From positions 304,772-368,771 of the forward strand of contig NZ_JAGPYK010000004.1 in the NCBI RefSeq assembly GCF_018070045.1: a DNA stretch of 64,000 bases. Direction: 5' to 3'. This DNA comes from Micromonospora sp. U21 (GTDB lineage Bacteria > Actinomycetota > Actinomycetes > Mycobacteriales > Micromonosporaceae). The notes beneath the pieces were generated by a model that did not search any database, was not told where the DNA came from, and saw nothing but the letters and a program-made list of their open reading frames with translations. This document shows positions 45,066-53,422 of this stretch, one piece after another. A program made the translations under genes and the position numbers. Within the stretch, counting starts at the first letter, position 1, and each line of letters begins with the position of its first letter.

Positions 45066-45459
45066 GGAGCAGGCCAGGACGGATAATCCGCCCGAGGTGC
45101 TGGACGGGCCGTTCTCGACCCGCCAGTTGCTGCGCATCGACGAGGCGCTGCGCCTGGCCGACCAGGGCACCGGCCTCGTCTTCTCGGTCTTCGTCGGCGG
45201 CCTCGACGAGCCGGTCCGCGAGCACGCCCAGCGGCTGCACCGCCAGCTCGCCAACCCCGACAGATCGGTGCTGATCGCGGTGTCGCCCAACCAGCGGCAG
45301 CTGGAAATCGTCACCGGACGGCACGCCCGCAAGCGCATCCCCGACACGTACGCCAAGCTGGCCGCGCTCTCCATGGTGGGAGCGTTCAGCGGGGGCGACC
45401 TGGCCGGCGGCATCATCAACGGCCTCGACCAGCTCGCCAGCCACGCCGGCAAGGGCTGA
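45052..45459 (+). CDS. DUF5130 (TPM-like) family protein
   Basis: A 135-residue soluble protein of the DUF5130 group, related to TPM domains: DGPFSTRQLLRIDEALRLAD, GLVFSVFVGGLDEPVREHAQRL, SVLIAVSPNQRQLEIVTGRHARKRI. The function is unknown. In the mycobacterial order this corresponds to Rv2468c beside pepN, and its neighbour may be an oxidase subunit, so a link to respiration is possible but unproven. GTG 45052 has GGAGG five bases upstream, which decides the start within a longer open frame and sets the 14-base overlap with the CtaJ-like gene. Confidence 0.82.
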   Translation: MTVGEEQARTDNPPEVLDGPFSTRQLLRIDEALRLADQGTGLVFSVFVGGLDEPVREHAQRLHRQLANPDRSVLIAVSPNQRQLEIVTGRHARKRIPDTYAKLAALSMVGAFSGGDLAGGIINGLDQLASHAGKG

Positions 45460-45474
45460 GCGCCACTCGTACGA

Positions 45475-45510
45475 CGAAGCCCGGCTCGCTGAACAGCGGG
45501 CCGGGCTTCG
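45475..45510. terminator. Bidirectional hairpin between DUF5130 and pepN
   Basis: CGAAGCCCGGC and GCCGGGCTTCG form an 11-base-pair stem, continued inside by CGCTG and CAGCG. It stands between two convergent stops. Confidence 0.75.
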
Positions 45511-45526
45511 GTCTGTGCGGGCTGGG

Positions 45527-48094
45527 TCAGCGCGTCGAGGCGCTCTGGGCGTCCTTCGCACGGGCCTTGAGCGCCCGCACGACGCCGTCGCGGCCCTCGG
45601 CGACCAGCCGGCGCAGCGGGGCGGGATGCCCGTCGCCGGCCAGCCACGCGTCGGTGGCCGCCACCGTGTCGTCCTCCACCAGGTAGGTCGGGTACGCCAG
45701 CTGGGCGAACTCCTGCGCCGGCTCGCTGTCCCGGGTGGCCCACACCTGGCCGACCGCCTCGAAGTACCGCTCCCGGTACGGGGCGACCAGCTCCACCTGC
45801 GCCGGGTGGGCGAAGCCCTGCAACAGCGCCCGGTGCCGCCAGTTGGGCAGCGCGTCCGGGCCGGTCAGCAACGCCCACACCGCGGTCTTGTTCTCCGCGG
45901 TCGGCACCAGCGCGTGCGCGTACGCGGCCTCCCGCTCGCCGCTGGCGGTGCGGTCACCGGCCAGCTCCGCCTCGATCTCGGCCGGGCCGGCCGCGCCGTT
46001 GGCCACCAGCGCGCCGAGCACCGTCCACCGCAGCTCGGTGTCCACGGTCAGCCCGGCCGGCACGCCGGAGCCGTCCAGCCAACCGCGCAGGGTGGCCAGG
46101 TCCTCCTCGGAGCGGGCCGCCGAGGCGTACGCCCGGGCCCAGGCCAGCTGGAACCCGCTGCCCGACTCGGCCGCCGCGAGCGCGTCCCTCGCCGTGCGGG
46201 CCAGATCGGCCCAGCCAGTCGACGCCCAGGCGGGGTCGGCGTACAGGGTGAGCGTGGTGGTGGCCTGCCGCAGGGTGGCGGTGACCAGGTTGATGTCGGT
46301 CTCGGCGGGCAGCCCGCTGACCACCAGCGCCACGTAGTCGCGGGCCGCCAGCTCGGCGTCCCGGGTCATGTCCCACGCCGCGGTCCAGCACAGCGCCCGG
46401 GCCAGCGACGACTCGAAGCCACCGATGTGCTGCACCACCGTGGCCATCGACCGGTCGTCGAGTCGCAGCTTGGTGTAGCTCAGGTCGTCGTCGTTGAGGA
46501 GCAGCACGTCGGCCGCGCGGACGCCGCGCAGCTCGGCGAGGTCGGTCCGCTCACCCGTCACGTCCACCTCGTGCCGCTCGCGGCGGACCAGCCGCCCGTC
46601 GGTCAGGTCGTACAGGCCCACGCCGATCCGGTGCGTCCGCAGCGTCGGGAACGCGGCCGGCGCCTCCTGCCGGACCACGACCTGCTGGTACGTGCCGTCC
46701 GCGCCGATCGTCACCTCCGGCCGCAGCGTGTTGACCTGCGCGGTCTCCAGCCACTGCGCGGCGAACTTGCGCAGCTCCCGGCCCGAGGCCGCCTCCAGCT
46801 CGGTGAGCAGGTCATCGAAGGTGGCATTGCCCCAGGCGTGCTTGCCGAAGTACGCCCGCAGCCCGGCCACGAACGGCTCCTCACCCACGTACGCGACGAG
46901 CTGCTTGAGCACGCTCGCGCCCTTGGCGTAGGTGATGCCGTCGAAGTTGACCTCCACGGCCTCCATGTCCGGCATCTCCGTGTAGACCGGGTGGGTGGAG
47001 GAGAGCTGGTCCTGCCGGTAGCCCCAGTTCTTCCGAATGGACAGGAAGGTCGTCCACGCCTCGGTGAACCGGGTGGCGTTGGTGTTGCACCAGTGGCTGG
47101 CCCACTCGGCGAACGACTCGTTCAGCCACAGGTCGTTCCACCAGCGCATGGTGACCAGGTCACCGAACCACATGTGGGCCATCTCGTGCAGGATCGTGTT
47201 GGCGCGCTGCTCGTACTCGAAGTCGGTGACCTGCGAGCGGAACAGGTAGTGCGACTCGGCGTGCGTCACGCAGCCGAAGTTCTCCATCGCGCCGGCGTTG
47301 AAGTCGGGCACCCAGAGCTGGTCGTACTTCGGCAGCGGGTACCGCACCCCGAACTTCTCGTGGAAGAAGTCGAAGCCCTGCTTGGTGATCAGGAACAGGT
47401 CGTCCGAGTCGAGATAGGGCGCCATCGACGCCCGGCAGAAGGCACCCAGGTCGATGCCGTCGTGGGTGTCGCGCACCTCGTGGTACGGCCCGGCGCAGAG
47501 CGCCGTGATGTAGGTGCTCATCCGGGGCGACTCGGTGAAGTGGAGGGTCTTGAGCCCCTCACCTGCCGGCTCCTCACGCTGCACCGGCATGTTGGACACC
47601 ACCCGCCAGTGCGCCGGCACGGTGGCGTGCCAGGTGTACACGCTCTTCAGGTCCGGCTGGTCGAAGCAGGCGAAGACCCGCTGCGCGTCGGCCGTCTCGA
47701 ACTGGCTGTAGAGGTACGTCTCGCCGTCCACCGGGTCGACCGTGCGGTGCAGCCCCTGACCGCTGTTGGAGTAGCCGAAGTCGGCCTCGACCACCAGAAC
47801 GTTCTCGCTGTCCAGCCCGGACAGGGTCAGGCCCTTCTCGGCCGACCAGTCGGACAGGTCGACCGGAGCGCCGTTCAACGTGGCGGAACGCACCGCATCG
47901 GCGGCCACCTCGATGAACGTGCTCGCGCCCGGCTCGGCGCAGCGGAATCGGACCTCGGTCGTCGACCGGAACGTGCGGCCGTCGGCCGCCAGCACGGCGG
48001 TCGACAGGTCCAGACTGATGTCGTACCCCGTCACGTCGAGCAGGCGGGCCCGCTCGGTCGCCTCGACCTGCGTCAGGTTGCGCACTCCCGGCAC
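45527..48094 (-). CDS. pepN: Aminopeptidase N
   Basis: An 855-residue M1 zinc aminopeptidase. The N-terminal beta domain is followed by the exopeptidase motif NAGAMENFG and the zinc motif HEMAHMWFGDLVTMRWWNDLWLNESFAEW (HExxH-18-E), then the long ERAP1-like helical C-terminal domain. It trims N-terminal residues from peptides in the cytoplasm. The frame opens further upstream, but GTG 48094 (PGVRNLTQVEATERA) has GGAG seven bases before it and matches the family N-terminus. It follows the mycobacterial order, Rv2467 being pepN. Confidence 0.95.
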   Translation of the reverse strand: MPGVRNLTQVEATERARLLDVTGYDISLDLSTAVLAADGRTFRSTTEVRFRCAEPGASTFIEVAADAVRSATLNGAPVDLSDWSAEKGLTLSGLDSENVLVVEADFGYSNSGQGLHRTVDPVDGETYLYSQFETADAQRVFACFDQPDLKSVYTWHATVPAHWRVVSNMPVQREEPAGEGLKTLHFTESPRMSTYITALCAGPYHEVRDTHDGIDLGAFCRASMAPYLDSDDLFLITKQGFDFFHEKFGVRYPLPKYDQLWVPDFNAGAMENFGCVTHAESHYLFRSQVTDFEYEQRANTILHEMAHMWFGDLVTMRWWNDLWLNESFAEWASHWCNTNATRFTEAWTTFLSIRKNWGYRQDQLSSTHPVYTEMPDMEAVEVNFDGITYAKGASVLKQLVAYVGEEPFVAGLRAYFGKHAWGNATFDDLLTELEAASGRELRKFAAQWLETAQVNTLRPEVTIGADGTYQQVVVRQEAPAAFPTLRTHRIGVGLYDLTDGRLVRRERHEVDVTGERTDLAELRGVRAADVLLLNDDDLSYTKLRLDDRSMATVVQHIGGFESSLARALCWTAAWDMTRDAELAARDYVALVVSGLPAETDINLVTATLRQATTTLTLYADPAWASTGWADLARTARDALAAAESGSGFQLAWARAYASAARSEEDLATLRGWLDGSGVPAGLTVDTELRWTVLGALVANGAAGPAEIEAELAGDRTASGEREAAYAHALVPTAENKTAVWALLTGPDALPNWRHRALLQGFAHPAQVELVAPYRERYFEAVGQVWATRDSEPAQEFAQLAYPTYLVEDDTVAATDAWLAGDGHPAPLRRLVAEGRDGVVRALKARAKDAQSASTR

Positions 48095-48306
48095 TGTTCG
48101 TCTCCATCCCACATCTCGCCGTACGCCCGGCGGCGCCCGTTTGCCGACCGCTCGTGGCGGCCGGTCCGGAACCGAGTCTTCCACGTACCGGTAGCCGGCG
48201 GTGGCCGAGGTCACGCTCTGATTCGGGTGCCGGCCGGCACGGGCCGGGGTGAAGATTCGTGGAGGCGCCGGATCGCCGGCGCCACCTGTCGCGAAGGGAC
48301 CTCACC

Positions 48307-48933
48307 GTGACCGAACGTGTCGCCGTGGACATGTGGTTCGACCCGGCCTGCCCGTGGGCGTGGATCACCTCGCGCTGGCTGCTCGAGGTCGAGCAGGTCC
48401 GTGACGTGGACACCCGCTTCCACGTGATGAGCCTGGCCGTGCTCAACGAGGGCCGGGACGAGCTGCCCGAGGATTACAAGGCGTTCCTGAGTACCGCCTG
48501 GGGCCCGGTGCGGCTCTGTATCGCCGCCGAGCAGCGGTACGGCGGCGATGTCCTCCGCAAGCTCTACACCGCGCTCGGCACCCGGATCCACCTCGGCAAG
48601 GAGGAGCGGGGTCGGGAGCTCTACGTCGCCGCGCTGGCTGACGCCGACCTGGACCCGGCGCTGGCCGAGGCCGCCGACAGCACGGACTTCGACGAGGCGC
48701 TGCGAGCCAGCCACGAGGCCGGTATGCGGCCGGTCGGGCAGGACGTCGGCACCCCGGTGATCCACGCACCCGGCCCGGACGGCGGCCAGGTCGCGTTCTT
48801 CGGCCCGGTGATCACGCCGGCGCCGAAGGGGGAGGCTGCCGGCCGGCTCTGGGACGGCGTACTGCTGGTCGCCGGCACCCCGGGCTTCTACGAGCTCAAG
48901 CGCACCCGCGAGCAGGGCCCGATCTTCGACTGA
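48307..48933 (+). CDS. DsbA-like thioredoxin-fold protein, mycothiol-dependent oxidoreductase type (Rv2466c-like)
   Basis: A 208-residue cytoplasmic DsbA-fold protein with the active site FDPACPWAWITSRWL, a CPWA motif with a single redox Cys rather than CxxC. That is typical of the mycobacterial Rv2466c group, mycothiol-linked reductases known to activate certain nitro prodrugs. The TPVI segment near residue 155 supplies the conserved cis-Pro. GTG 48307 has AAGGGA upstream. It is divergent from pepN, as in mycobacteria. It likely helps in oxidative-stress defence. Confidence 0.88.
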   Translation: MTERVAVDMWFDPACPWAWITSRWLLEVEQVRDVDTRFHVMSLAVLNEGRDELPEDYKAFLSTAWGPVRLCIAAEQRYGGDVLRKLYTALGTRIHLGKEERGRELYVAALADADLDPALAEAADSTDFDEALRASHEAGMRPVGQDVGTPVIHAPGPDGGQVAFFGPVITPAPKGEAAGRLWDGVLLVAGTPGFYELKRTREQGPIFD

Positions 48934-49128
48934 TCCACGACCACCACGCGCCCCCGTTCCGGACACCGTCGGCTGCCCGGGCGGGGGTGCGTCGTGTCGG
49001 ACGCCGGGTGCGCCGCCGGGGGGCGGGAACGGTTACGGCGTCACCGGTGGGCGGGCGGCGTCGTTTCCCTCGGTGTCCGCCGCAGCGACCCGCAGGGCCG
49101 CACCCCGCAGCTTGTGGAGGCAATCCCG

Positions 49129-51024
49129 ATGGCCAAGCACCGTGCGTCCGGTGACGATCAGCTGACCCGGCAGGGGGTGATCGAGACTCCTGGCGCGGCC
49201 TACTGGTCGGTCGACGACTCCCGCTGGCCGGCGGTCCGTCCCGACCTTCCCGCCCACCTGGTGGACCTGCTGGCCCCGCCCATCGTGGTCGGCGTGGCCC
49301 GGGTCCCGGTCACCTCCCGCCTGACCCCGCCCGCCGGCATCGCGACGGCCGACCTTCCGGCACCGCTCGCGGTTCCCGCGCCGGCCATCCAGCCGGTTCC
49401 CGTACCGCCCGCGCCGGCCGTGCCGCCGCCGATCACGCCGGTCGCGTCCGTCGCACCGGTCGAGCTCGTCGCACCGGTCGCGCCGTCGGCGGCCGCGCCG
49501 GCCGAACCCGCGCCGCCTCCGCCGGCGCCCGCCGCCCCGCGCCCGGTACCGACGCCGCCGCCGAACCCGCGACCCGTCCCGGCGCCGCCGCACGAGCCGC
49601 GTCCCGTGCCGGGGCCGCCCGCGGCGCCCCGCCGCAACGCGACCACCGGACCCGCCGCGACCGGCCGCACGGCGGGGCAACGGCGGACCCGCGGCAGCCG
49701 GCCGGCACCGCCGGGGCACATCCGGCCGCGCCGGCTGACCCCGCCCCGGCCCGGCGCTTTCATCTGGTGGACGCCGCGCGGGTCCCCGCTACCGGCGACG
49801 CCGTCGCCGGTAGCGTCAGCGGGCATGACGGTCGTACATCCGATCGCCCGGGCCTGGATCACCACCGGCGGCACCGGCGCGCAGAACTACGACGAGTTCG
49901 CCGACGACGCGGAGATCACCGCGATCATCGAGGCGAACCCGCACAGTGCCCTCGGCATCGAGATGCCGCACCGGGCGCCGGAGAGCCAGGGGAAGTCCTT
50001 CCTCGACGCGCTGCCGGACGCGGTGGCCCGGCTCGCCGAGGCGAAGGCGGACGGCAGCTACACCCCCGCCGAGCAGGTGGTGGTGCTCTACCGGATCAGC
50101 GCTCCGGGCGACGAGCCGGCGTACGGGCTGTTCGCGATGGTGGACACCGACCAGATCTCCACCCGGGCCGACGAGCCCGGCCTGGTCATCCGCAACGAGG
50201 ACGTCTTCATCGCCAAGGTGCGTGAGCGGGTGGCGCTGGCCGAGTCGCTCGGTCACCTGCTCTCGCCCGTACTCCTGCTCCAGACCGGGCGCGGCGACGA
50301 GCTGCACGCCGCGCTCGCGGCGGCGACCGAGGCGGCCGGCGCGCCCGCTGCCACGGACACCGACCAGGCGGGGCGCACGCACGCCATCTGGCTGCTCGGC
50401 CCTGGCCCCGAGCAGGACGAGCTGACCGGCCTCGCCGGCGGCGGGGATCTGGTCGTCGCCGACGGCAACCACCGCAGCCTGGCCGCCCAGACCGGCGGGC
50501 TGTCGCGCTTCCTGGCCGTGGTGACCACGCCCGACTCGGTGGCCATCCAGCCGTACAACCGGCTGGTCAGCGAGCTGACCACCACGCCGGACGAGCTGCT
50601 GGACCGGCTGGGCACGGCGGGCGCCGAGGTCGAGCCGATCGACGGCCCGGTCGAGGTCCCGGCGGCCGGCGGCACCGTCCACCTCCGGCTCCCCGACCAC
50701 GGGTACGCGGTGCGCCTGCCCGGCGCCGCCGACGACCGTCTGGAGAACCTGGACCACGCCCTGGTCGAGCGGCTGCTGCTGCGCGACGCGCTGGGCCTGG
50801 ACCCGGGTGACAAGCGGATCACCTATGTGGGTGGGGACTACCCGGCGAGCTGGCTCACCGAGGAGGTCGACGCCGGGCGGGCCGAGCTGGCGATCCTGAT
50901 CGCGCCGGTGACCGTCGCGGACTTCGTCGCGGTGAACCTCGCCCGCGAGAAGATGCCGCGAAAGAGCACCTGGTTCACCCCGAAGGCGCGTGGCGGCCTG
51001 GTGGTCGCCGAACTGCCCCGCTGA
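49129..51024 (+). CDS. DUF1015 protein with a long proline-rich N-terminal extension
   Basis: A 631-residue open frame. Residues 1-75 look folded (QGVIETPGAAYWSVDDSRWPAVRPDL), 75-230 are Pro/Ala/Arg-rich and disordered, and 233-631 are a complete DUF1015 domain (HPIARAWITTGGTGAQNYDEF, SALGIEMPHRAPE, VVADGNHRSLAA, PRKSTWFTPKARGGLVV). DUF1015 has no established activity. ATG 49129 has GGAGG eight bases upstream, so the long form is well supported. However, ATG 49825 starts exactly at the usual DUF1015 N-terminus and has TAGCGT eight bases upstream, so a 399-residue short form may also be made. Confidence 0.72.
   Translation: MAKHRASGDDQLTRQGVIETPGAAYWSVDDSRWPAVRPDLPAHLVDLLAPPIVVGVARVPVTSRLTPPAGIATADLPAPLAVPAPAIQPVPVPPAPAVPPPITPVASVAPVELVAPVAPSAAAPAEPAPPPPAPAAPRPVPTPPPNPRPVPAPPHEPRPVPGPPAAPRRNATTGPAATGRTAGQRRTRGSRPAPPGHIRPRRLTPPRPGAFIWWTPRGSPLPATPSPVASAGMTVVHPIARAWITTGGTGAQNYDEFADDAEITAIIEANPHSALGIEMPHRAPESQGKSFLDALPDAVARLAEAKADGSYTPAEQVVVLYRISAPGDEPAYGLFAMVDTDQISTRADEPGLVIRNEDVFIAKVRERVALAESLGHLLSPVLLLQTGRGDELHAALAAATEAAGAPAATDTDQAGRTHAIWLLGPGPEQDELTGLAGGGDLVVADGNHRSLAAQTGGLSRFLAVVTTPDSVAIQPYNRLVSELTTTPDELLDRLGTAGAEVEPIDGPVEVPAAGGTVHLRLPDHGYAVRLPGAADDRLENLDHALVERLLLRDALGLDPGDKRITYVGGDYPASWLTEEVDAGRAELAILIAPVTVADFVAVNLAREKMPRKSTWFTPKARGGLVVAELPR
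49811..49816 (+). promoter_or_regulatory. Internal leaderless-type -10 box (TAGCGT) before the DUF1015 domain
   Basis: TAGCGT ends eight bases before the in-frame ATG at 49825, which begins a normal-length DUF1015 protein. It may drive a separate short product from inside the longer gene. Confidence 0.4.
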
Positions 51025-51060
51025 GCGACCGGCCGCACGGCCGTGTGACGAACGCGGCTC

Positions 51061-51086
51061 GGGGACGCCGCCCCTGCGGCGTCCCC
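51061..51086 (+). terminator. Hairpin terminator before rpiB
   Basis: GGGGACGCCGC and GCGGCGTCCCC form a perfect 11-base-pair stem with a CCCT loop, 36 bases after the DUF1015 stop. Confidence 0.75.
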
Positions 51087-51112
51087 GCCGACGGCCTGAC
51101 AGACTGCCCGGT

Positions 51113-51580
51113 ATGCGCGTCTACCTGGGATCCGATCACGCCGGTTTCGAGTTGAAGGTGCACCTGGCCAACCACCTGGCCAAGCAGGGGTACGACGTGG
51201 TCGACGTCGGCCCGCACAGCTACGACCCGGACGACGACTACCCGACGTTCTGCCTGCACACGGGCGACCGGGTGGTGGCCGACGAGACCGGCCTCGGGGT
51301 GGTCATCGGCGGGTCCGGCAACGGTGAGCAGATCGCCGCGAACAAGGTCGCCGGGGTCCGCGCCGCGCTGGCCTGGAATGTCGAGACCGCTCAGCTGGCC
51401 CGCCAGCACAACGACGCGAACGTGGTCGCGGTGGGGGCCCGCCAGCACACTCTGGACGAGGCCACCGCCATCGTCGAGGCGTTCCTGAGCACCCCGTTCT
51501 CCGGCAACGAGCGGCACGCCCGCCGGATCGCCCAGGTGGCCGAGTACGAGCAGACCCGCGAACTCCCCGCCCTGCCCTGA
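51113..51580 (+). CDS. rpiB: Ribose-5-phosphate isomerase B
   Basis: A 155-residue RpiB of the mycobacterial subtype, interconverting ribulose 5-phosphate and ribose 5-phosphate. The N-terminus YLGSDHAGFELK and the loop GGSGNGEQIAANKV are present; in this subtype the Glu of GNGEQ replaces the catalytic Cys of the E. coli enzyme. RHNDANVVA-type phosphate contacts appear as RQHNDANVVAVGAR. ATG 51113 is preceded seven bases upstream by CAGACT, a weak leaderless-type box. Position near tig/clp agrees with Rv2465c. Confidence 0.94.
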   Translation: MRVYLGSDHAGFELKVHLANHLAKQGYDVVDVGPHSYDPDDDYPTFCLHTGDRVVADETGLGVVIGGSGNGEQIAANKVAGVRAALAWNVETAQLARQHNDANVVAVGARQHTLDEATAIVEAFLSTPFSGNERHARRIAQVAEYEQTRELPALP

Positions 51581-51634
51581 CCCGCCCCCGCCCCGGCCCC
51601 GCCGCGTCGCCCACGCGCCCCGCCCCGGCCGCGT

Positions 51635-51692
51635 CGATCTAGGGACAATCGCTGTGGATGGAGATCCGCTAGCGACGATTTTCCCTAGATCG
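51635..51692. repeat. Palindromic element D (58 bp, MITE-like)
   Basis: Eleven-base perfect terminal inverted repeats, CGATCTAGGGA and TCCCTAGATCG, extend to 17 bases with one mismatch (AATCG/CGATT). It is intergenic between convergent rpiB and a small gene, contains CTAG, which is rare in such DNA, and is non-coding. It could also terminate both transcripts. Confidence 0.6.
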
Positions 51693-51769
51693 GCGTGAGG
51701 CGGGGTGTCGGCGTGCGGCGGGGTGTCGGCGTGCGGCGGGGTGGCGGGGTGGCGTGCGGCGGGGTGGCG
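51693..51769. repeat. Four tandem 18-bp repeats
   Basis: Units of GCGTGCGGCGGGGTGNCG start at 51693, 51711, 51729 and 51752, with a 5-base spacer before the last. They abut palindromic element D and end at the stop codon of the minus-strand gene. Confidence 0.75.
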
Positions 51770-52111
51770 TCAGCGCGGCGAGCGGGGCAGGTCTTCGCGG
51801 GGGACCCAGTTGCGGCGGACTACCACCACCCGGGCCTCCGCCTCGGCCAGGTCGTCGTCGGTGGGGCGGGCGCCGTCGCGGGCCCGCAGCGCGGCGCTCA
51901 GCCCCACCTGGGACGAGCCGGAGCCGACCAGCCCGCGCAGACCCCGCTCGCCGTCGCGCTCGTCGTTCGACGGACCCCGACGGCGGGGCGGTGGGTCGGT
52001 GCCGTCGTGCACGCCAGCGGTGCTGGCCGTCGGGCCGTCGGTACCTCGCCCGGCCGGCTCAGAGTCGGGGTGGTGGCGCAGCCGCCGTCGTCGTCGGTCC
52101 GGGTCACCCAT
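51770..52111 (-). CDS. Small hypothetical actinobacterial protein
   Basis: A 113-residue very charged protein. The first 60 residues are Arg/Asp/Pro-rich and disordered; the C-terminal 50 (GSGSSQVGLSAALRARDG, DDDLAEAEARVVVVRRNWVP) look conserved and helical. I recognise it as a type of small actinobacterial protein without a known function. ATG 52111 has TACGGT six bases upstream (52118-52123), suggesting a leaderless mRNA and supporting that it is real. Confidence 0.62.
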   Translation of the reverse strand: MGDPDRRRRRLRHHPDSEPAGRGTDGPTASTAGVHDGTDPPPRRRGPSNDERDGERGLRGLVGSGSSQVGLSAALRARDGARPTDDDLAEAEARVVVVRRNWVPREDLPRSPR

Positions 52112-52117
52112 CAGCCG

Positions 52118-52123
52118 ACCGTA
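52118..52123 (-). promoter_or_regulatory. Probable leaderless promoter -10 box (TACGGT)
   Basis: TACGGT on the minus strand, six bases, then ATG 52111. Confidence 0.4.
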
Positions 52124-52249
52124 CCTCGTCCGGTGTGGGATTCGGCACCGTCGTGCCGGGCCGCGCCGGACGGGCTCGGCGACCGATTTGCCGGCTGGCT
52201 ACCCTCGGATCCAGGCGGCGGTGGTGTCGCCGGTCAGGGGGAGGACGAG

Positions 52250-52795
52250 ATGGCAGACCAGACGCAGCCGTGGGCGGAGCGGACCGTGGAGGTGCCACCG
52301 CAGGCCGGCGTCGGGGTGCCGCCGCAGCGGGACGGGTTCCGCCGGGGCGTGGCTCCGGTGGGTCAGCCTCGCAACCCGCGTACCGAGCCGTTCCCGACCG
52401 TCGAGCAGAACCCGACGGGCACCGGCTGGCCGGGCGGACCGGAGCCGCGCCGGCCGCTGAGCTGGCGTCTGGCGCAGCTGCGTCGCGGCGGCGAGTGGAG
52501 CGCGGCGGCCGGCCTCTTCGCGTTCGTGTGCTGGGGGATCTGGGCGCTCTCCGGCCAGGGTGACCTGAGCGGCCCGCTGTTGGTGCTGGTGCTGAGCCTG
52601 CTGGTGGCGGTCGGTCTGTTCGCGCTGGCCCGGCTGGTCGGCAGGGTGGTGCTGGAGCGGCAGCTCGGGCGGGTACGGCGCAGCGCGCGAGGCGCGCACC
52701 TGGCGACCGCGGTGTTCCTCGCCGGCCTCGGCGTGGCCTGGCTCCAGCAGACCGAGTGGGTCGTGTCCGCCTGGAACTGGATCTCCTCGAACTGA
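52250..52795 (+). CDS. Hypothetical membrane protein
   Basis: A 181-residue protein: a disordered, Pro/Arg-rich N-terminal half (about 80 residues) and three hydrophobic segments (AAAGLFAFVCWGIWAL, LLVLVLSLLVAVGLFALA and ATAVFLAGLGVAWLQ) in the C-terminal half. ATG 52250 follows GGGGGAGGACGAG, a strong ribosome-binding site, and TACCCT at about 52199 is a possible -10. No domain is recognised; it resembles generic actinomycete envelope proteins. Confidence 0.75.
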   Translation: MADQTQPWAERTVEVPPQAGVGVPPQRDGFRRGVAPVGQPRNPRTEPFPTVEQNPTGTGWPGGPEPRRPLSWRLAQLRRGGEWSAAAGLFAFVCWGIWALSGQGDLSGPLLVLVLSLLVAVGLFALARLVGRVVLERQLGRVRRSARGAHLATAVFLAGLGVAWLQQTEWVVSAWNWISSN

Positions 52796-52800
52796 CAGGT

Positions 52801-52840
52801 ACGCGCGGGCGGGTCGGCCAACGCCGCCCCGCCCGCGCGT
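52801..52840. terminator. Hairpin terminator between convergent genes
   Basis: ACGCGCGGGCGGG (52801-52813) pairs perfectly with CCCGCCCGCGCGT (52828-52840); it lies directly after the membrane-protein stop. Confidence 0.72.
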
Positions 52841-52969
52841 TCGGTCGCGGCACGCCGCGACACCGGTCGTCTCCCACCAGGCAAGGCGGCTGCTTACCCG
52901 GCCGGCCACGGTTCATCCGTGGCCGGCCGGTCCGACTGACGCGACGGCGGGACCTGCTCGGTACGGCGG

Positions 52970-53236
52970 TCAGTGGGTGCCGCCGTGCCCCTCCGCGTCG
53001 GCGCGCGGTGAGGCGACCCGAGCGGCCGGGTCCTCGACGCCGGGCTCGCCGCCGTCCGGGGCGACCATCCCGTCGTAGTTGTAGAGCGGTCGGTCGTCGT
53101 CGTGCTGCTTGGTGGTCCTGATGTAGCGATGCATCATGCCGTCGATCTCCACCTCGACGAGGGCTTCGCCGCCGGTGTCGTGGGTGCTGCCGTCGCGGGG
53201 GCCGCCAACCAGGTGTGCCGTGCTGTTCGTGTCCAT
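52970..53236 (-). CDS. Small conserved hypothetical protein
   Basis: An 88-residue acidic protein beginning TNSTAHLVGGPRDGSTHD, with a middle beta stretch VEVEIDGMMHRYIRTTKQ and a disordered Asp/Gly-rich tail. Small proteins of the form hLxGGPxDG occur in many actinomycetes and phages without known function. ATG 53236 is the only good start. There is no visible operon partner. Confidence 0.6.
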   Translation of the reverse strand: MDTNSTAHLVGGPRDGSTHDTGGEALVEVEIDGMMHRYIRTTKQHDDDRPLYNYDGMVAPDGGEPGVEDPAARVASPRADAEGHGGTH

Positions 53237-53260
53237 GTGGATGCCCTACCCGGCGGTCCG

Positions 53261-53300
53261 CGACCGGAAACGGACGAAATGTCGCGGCCGTTTCCGGTCG
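53261..53300 (-). terminator. Hairpin downstream of the carboxypeptidase gene
   Basis: CGACCGGAAACGG and CCGTTTCCGGTCG form a perfect 13-base-pair stem with a 14-base loop. It lies 123 bases past the M14 gene stop and just upstream of the 88-residue gene, so termination between the two is likely. Confidence 0.65.
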
Positions 53301-53422
53301 AGCCGCGTCAGGCGGTCGCCCTTCTGTGCCGGCGCCACCGGCGCGGCCGAAAACCCTGGCCCCGGGGTGCTGCCCGGCCGGCGGTGCCGCGCCCGGGAAC
53401 CGGTCGCGGCACCGCCGGAAGG

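Noticed and set aside
45515..48310. 931-codon plus-strand open frame opposite pepN
   Set aside because: pepN on the minus strand has the GAMEN and HExxH motifs; the opposite frame is compositionally biased and unmatched.
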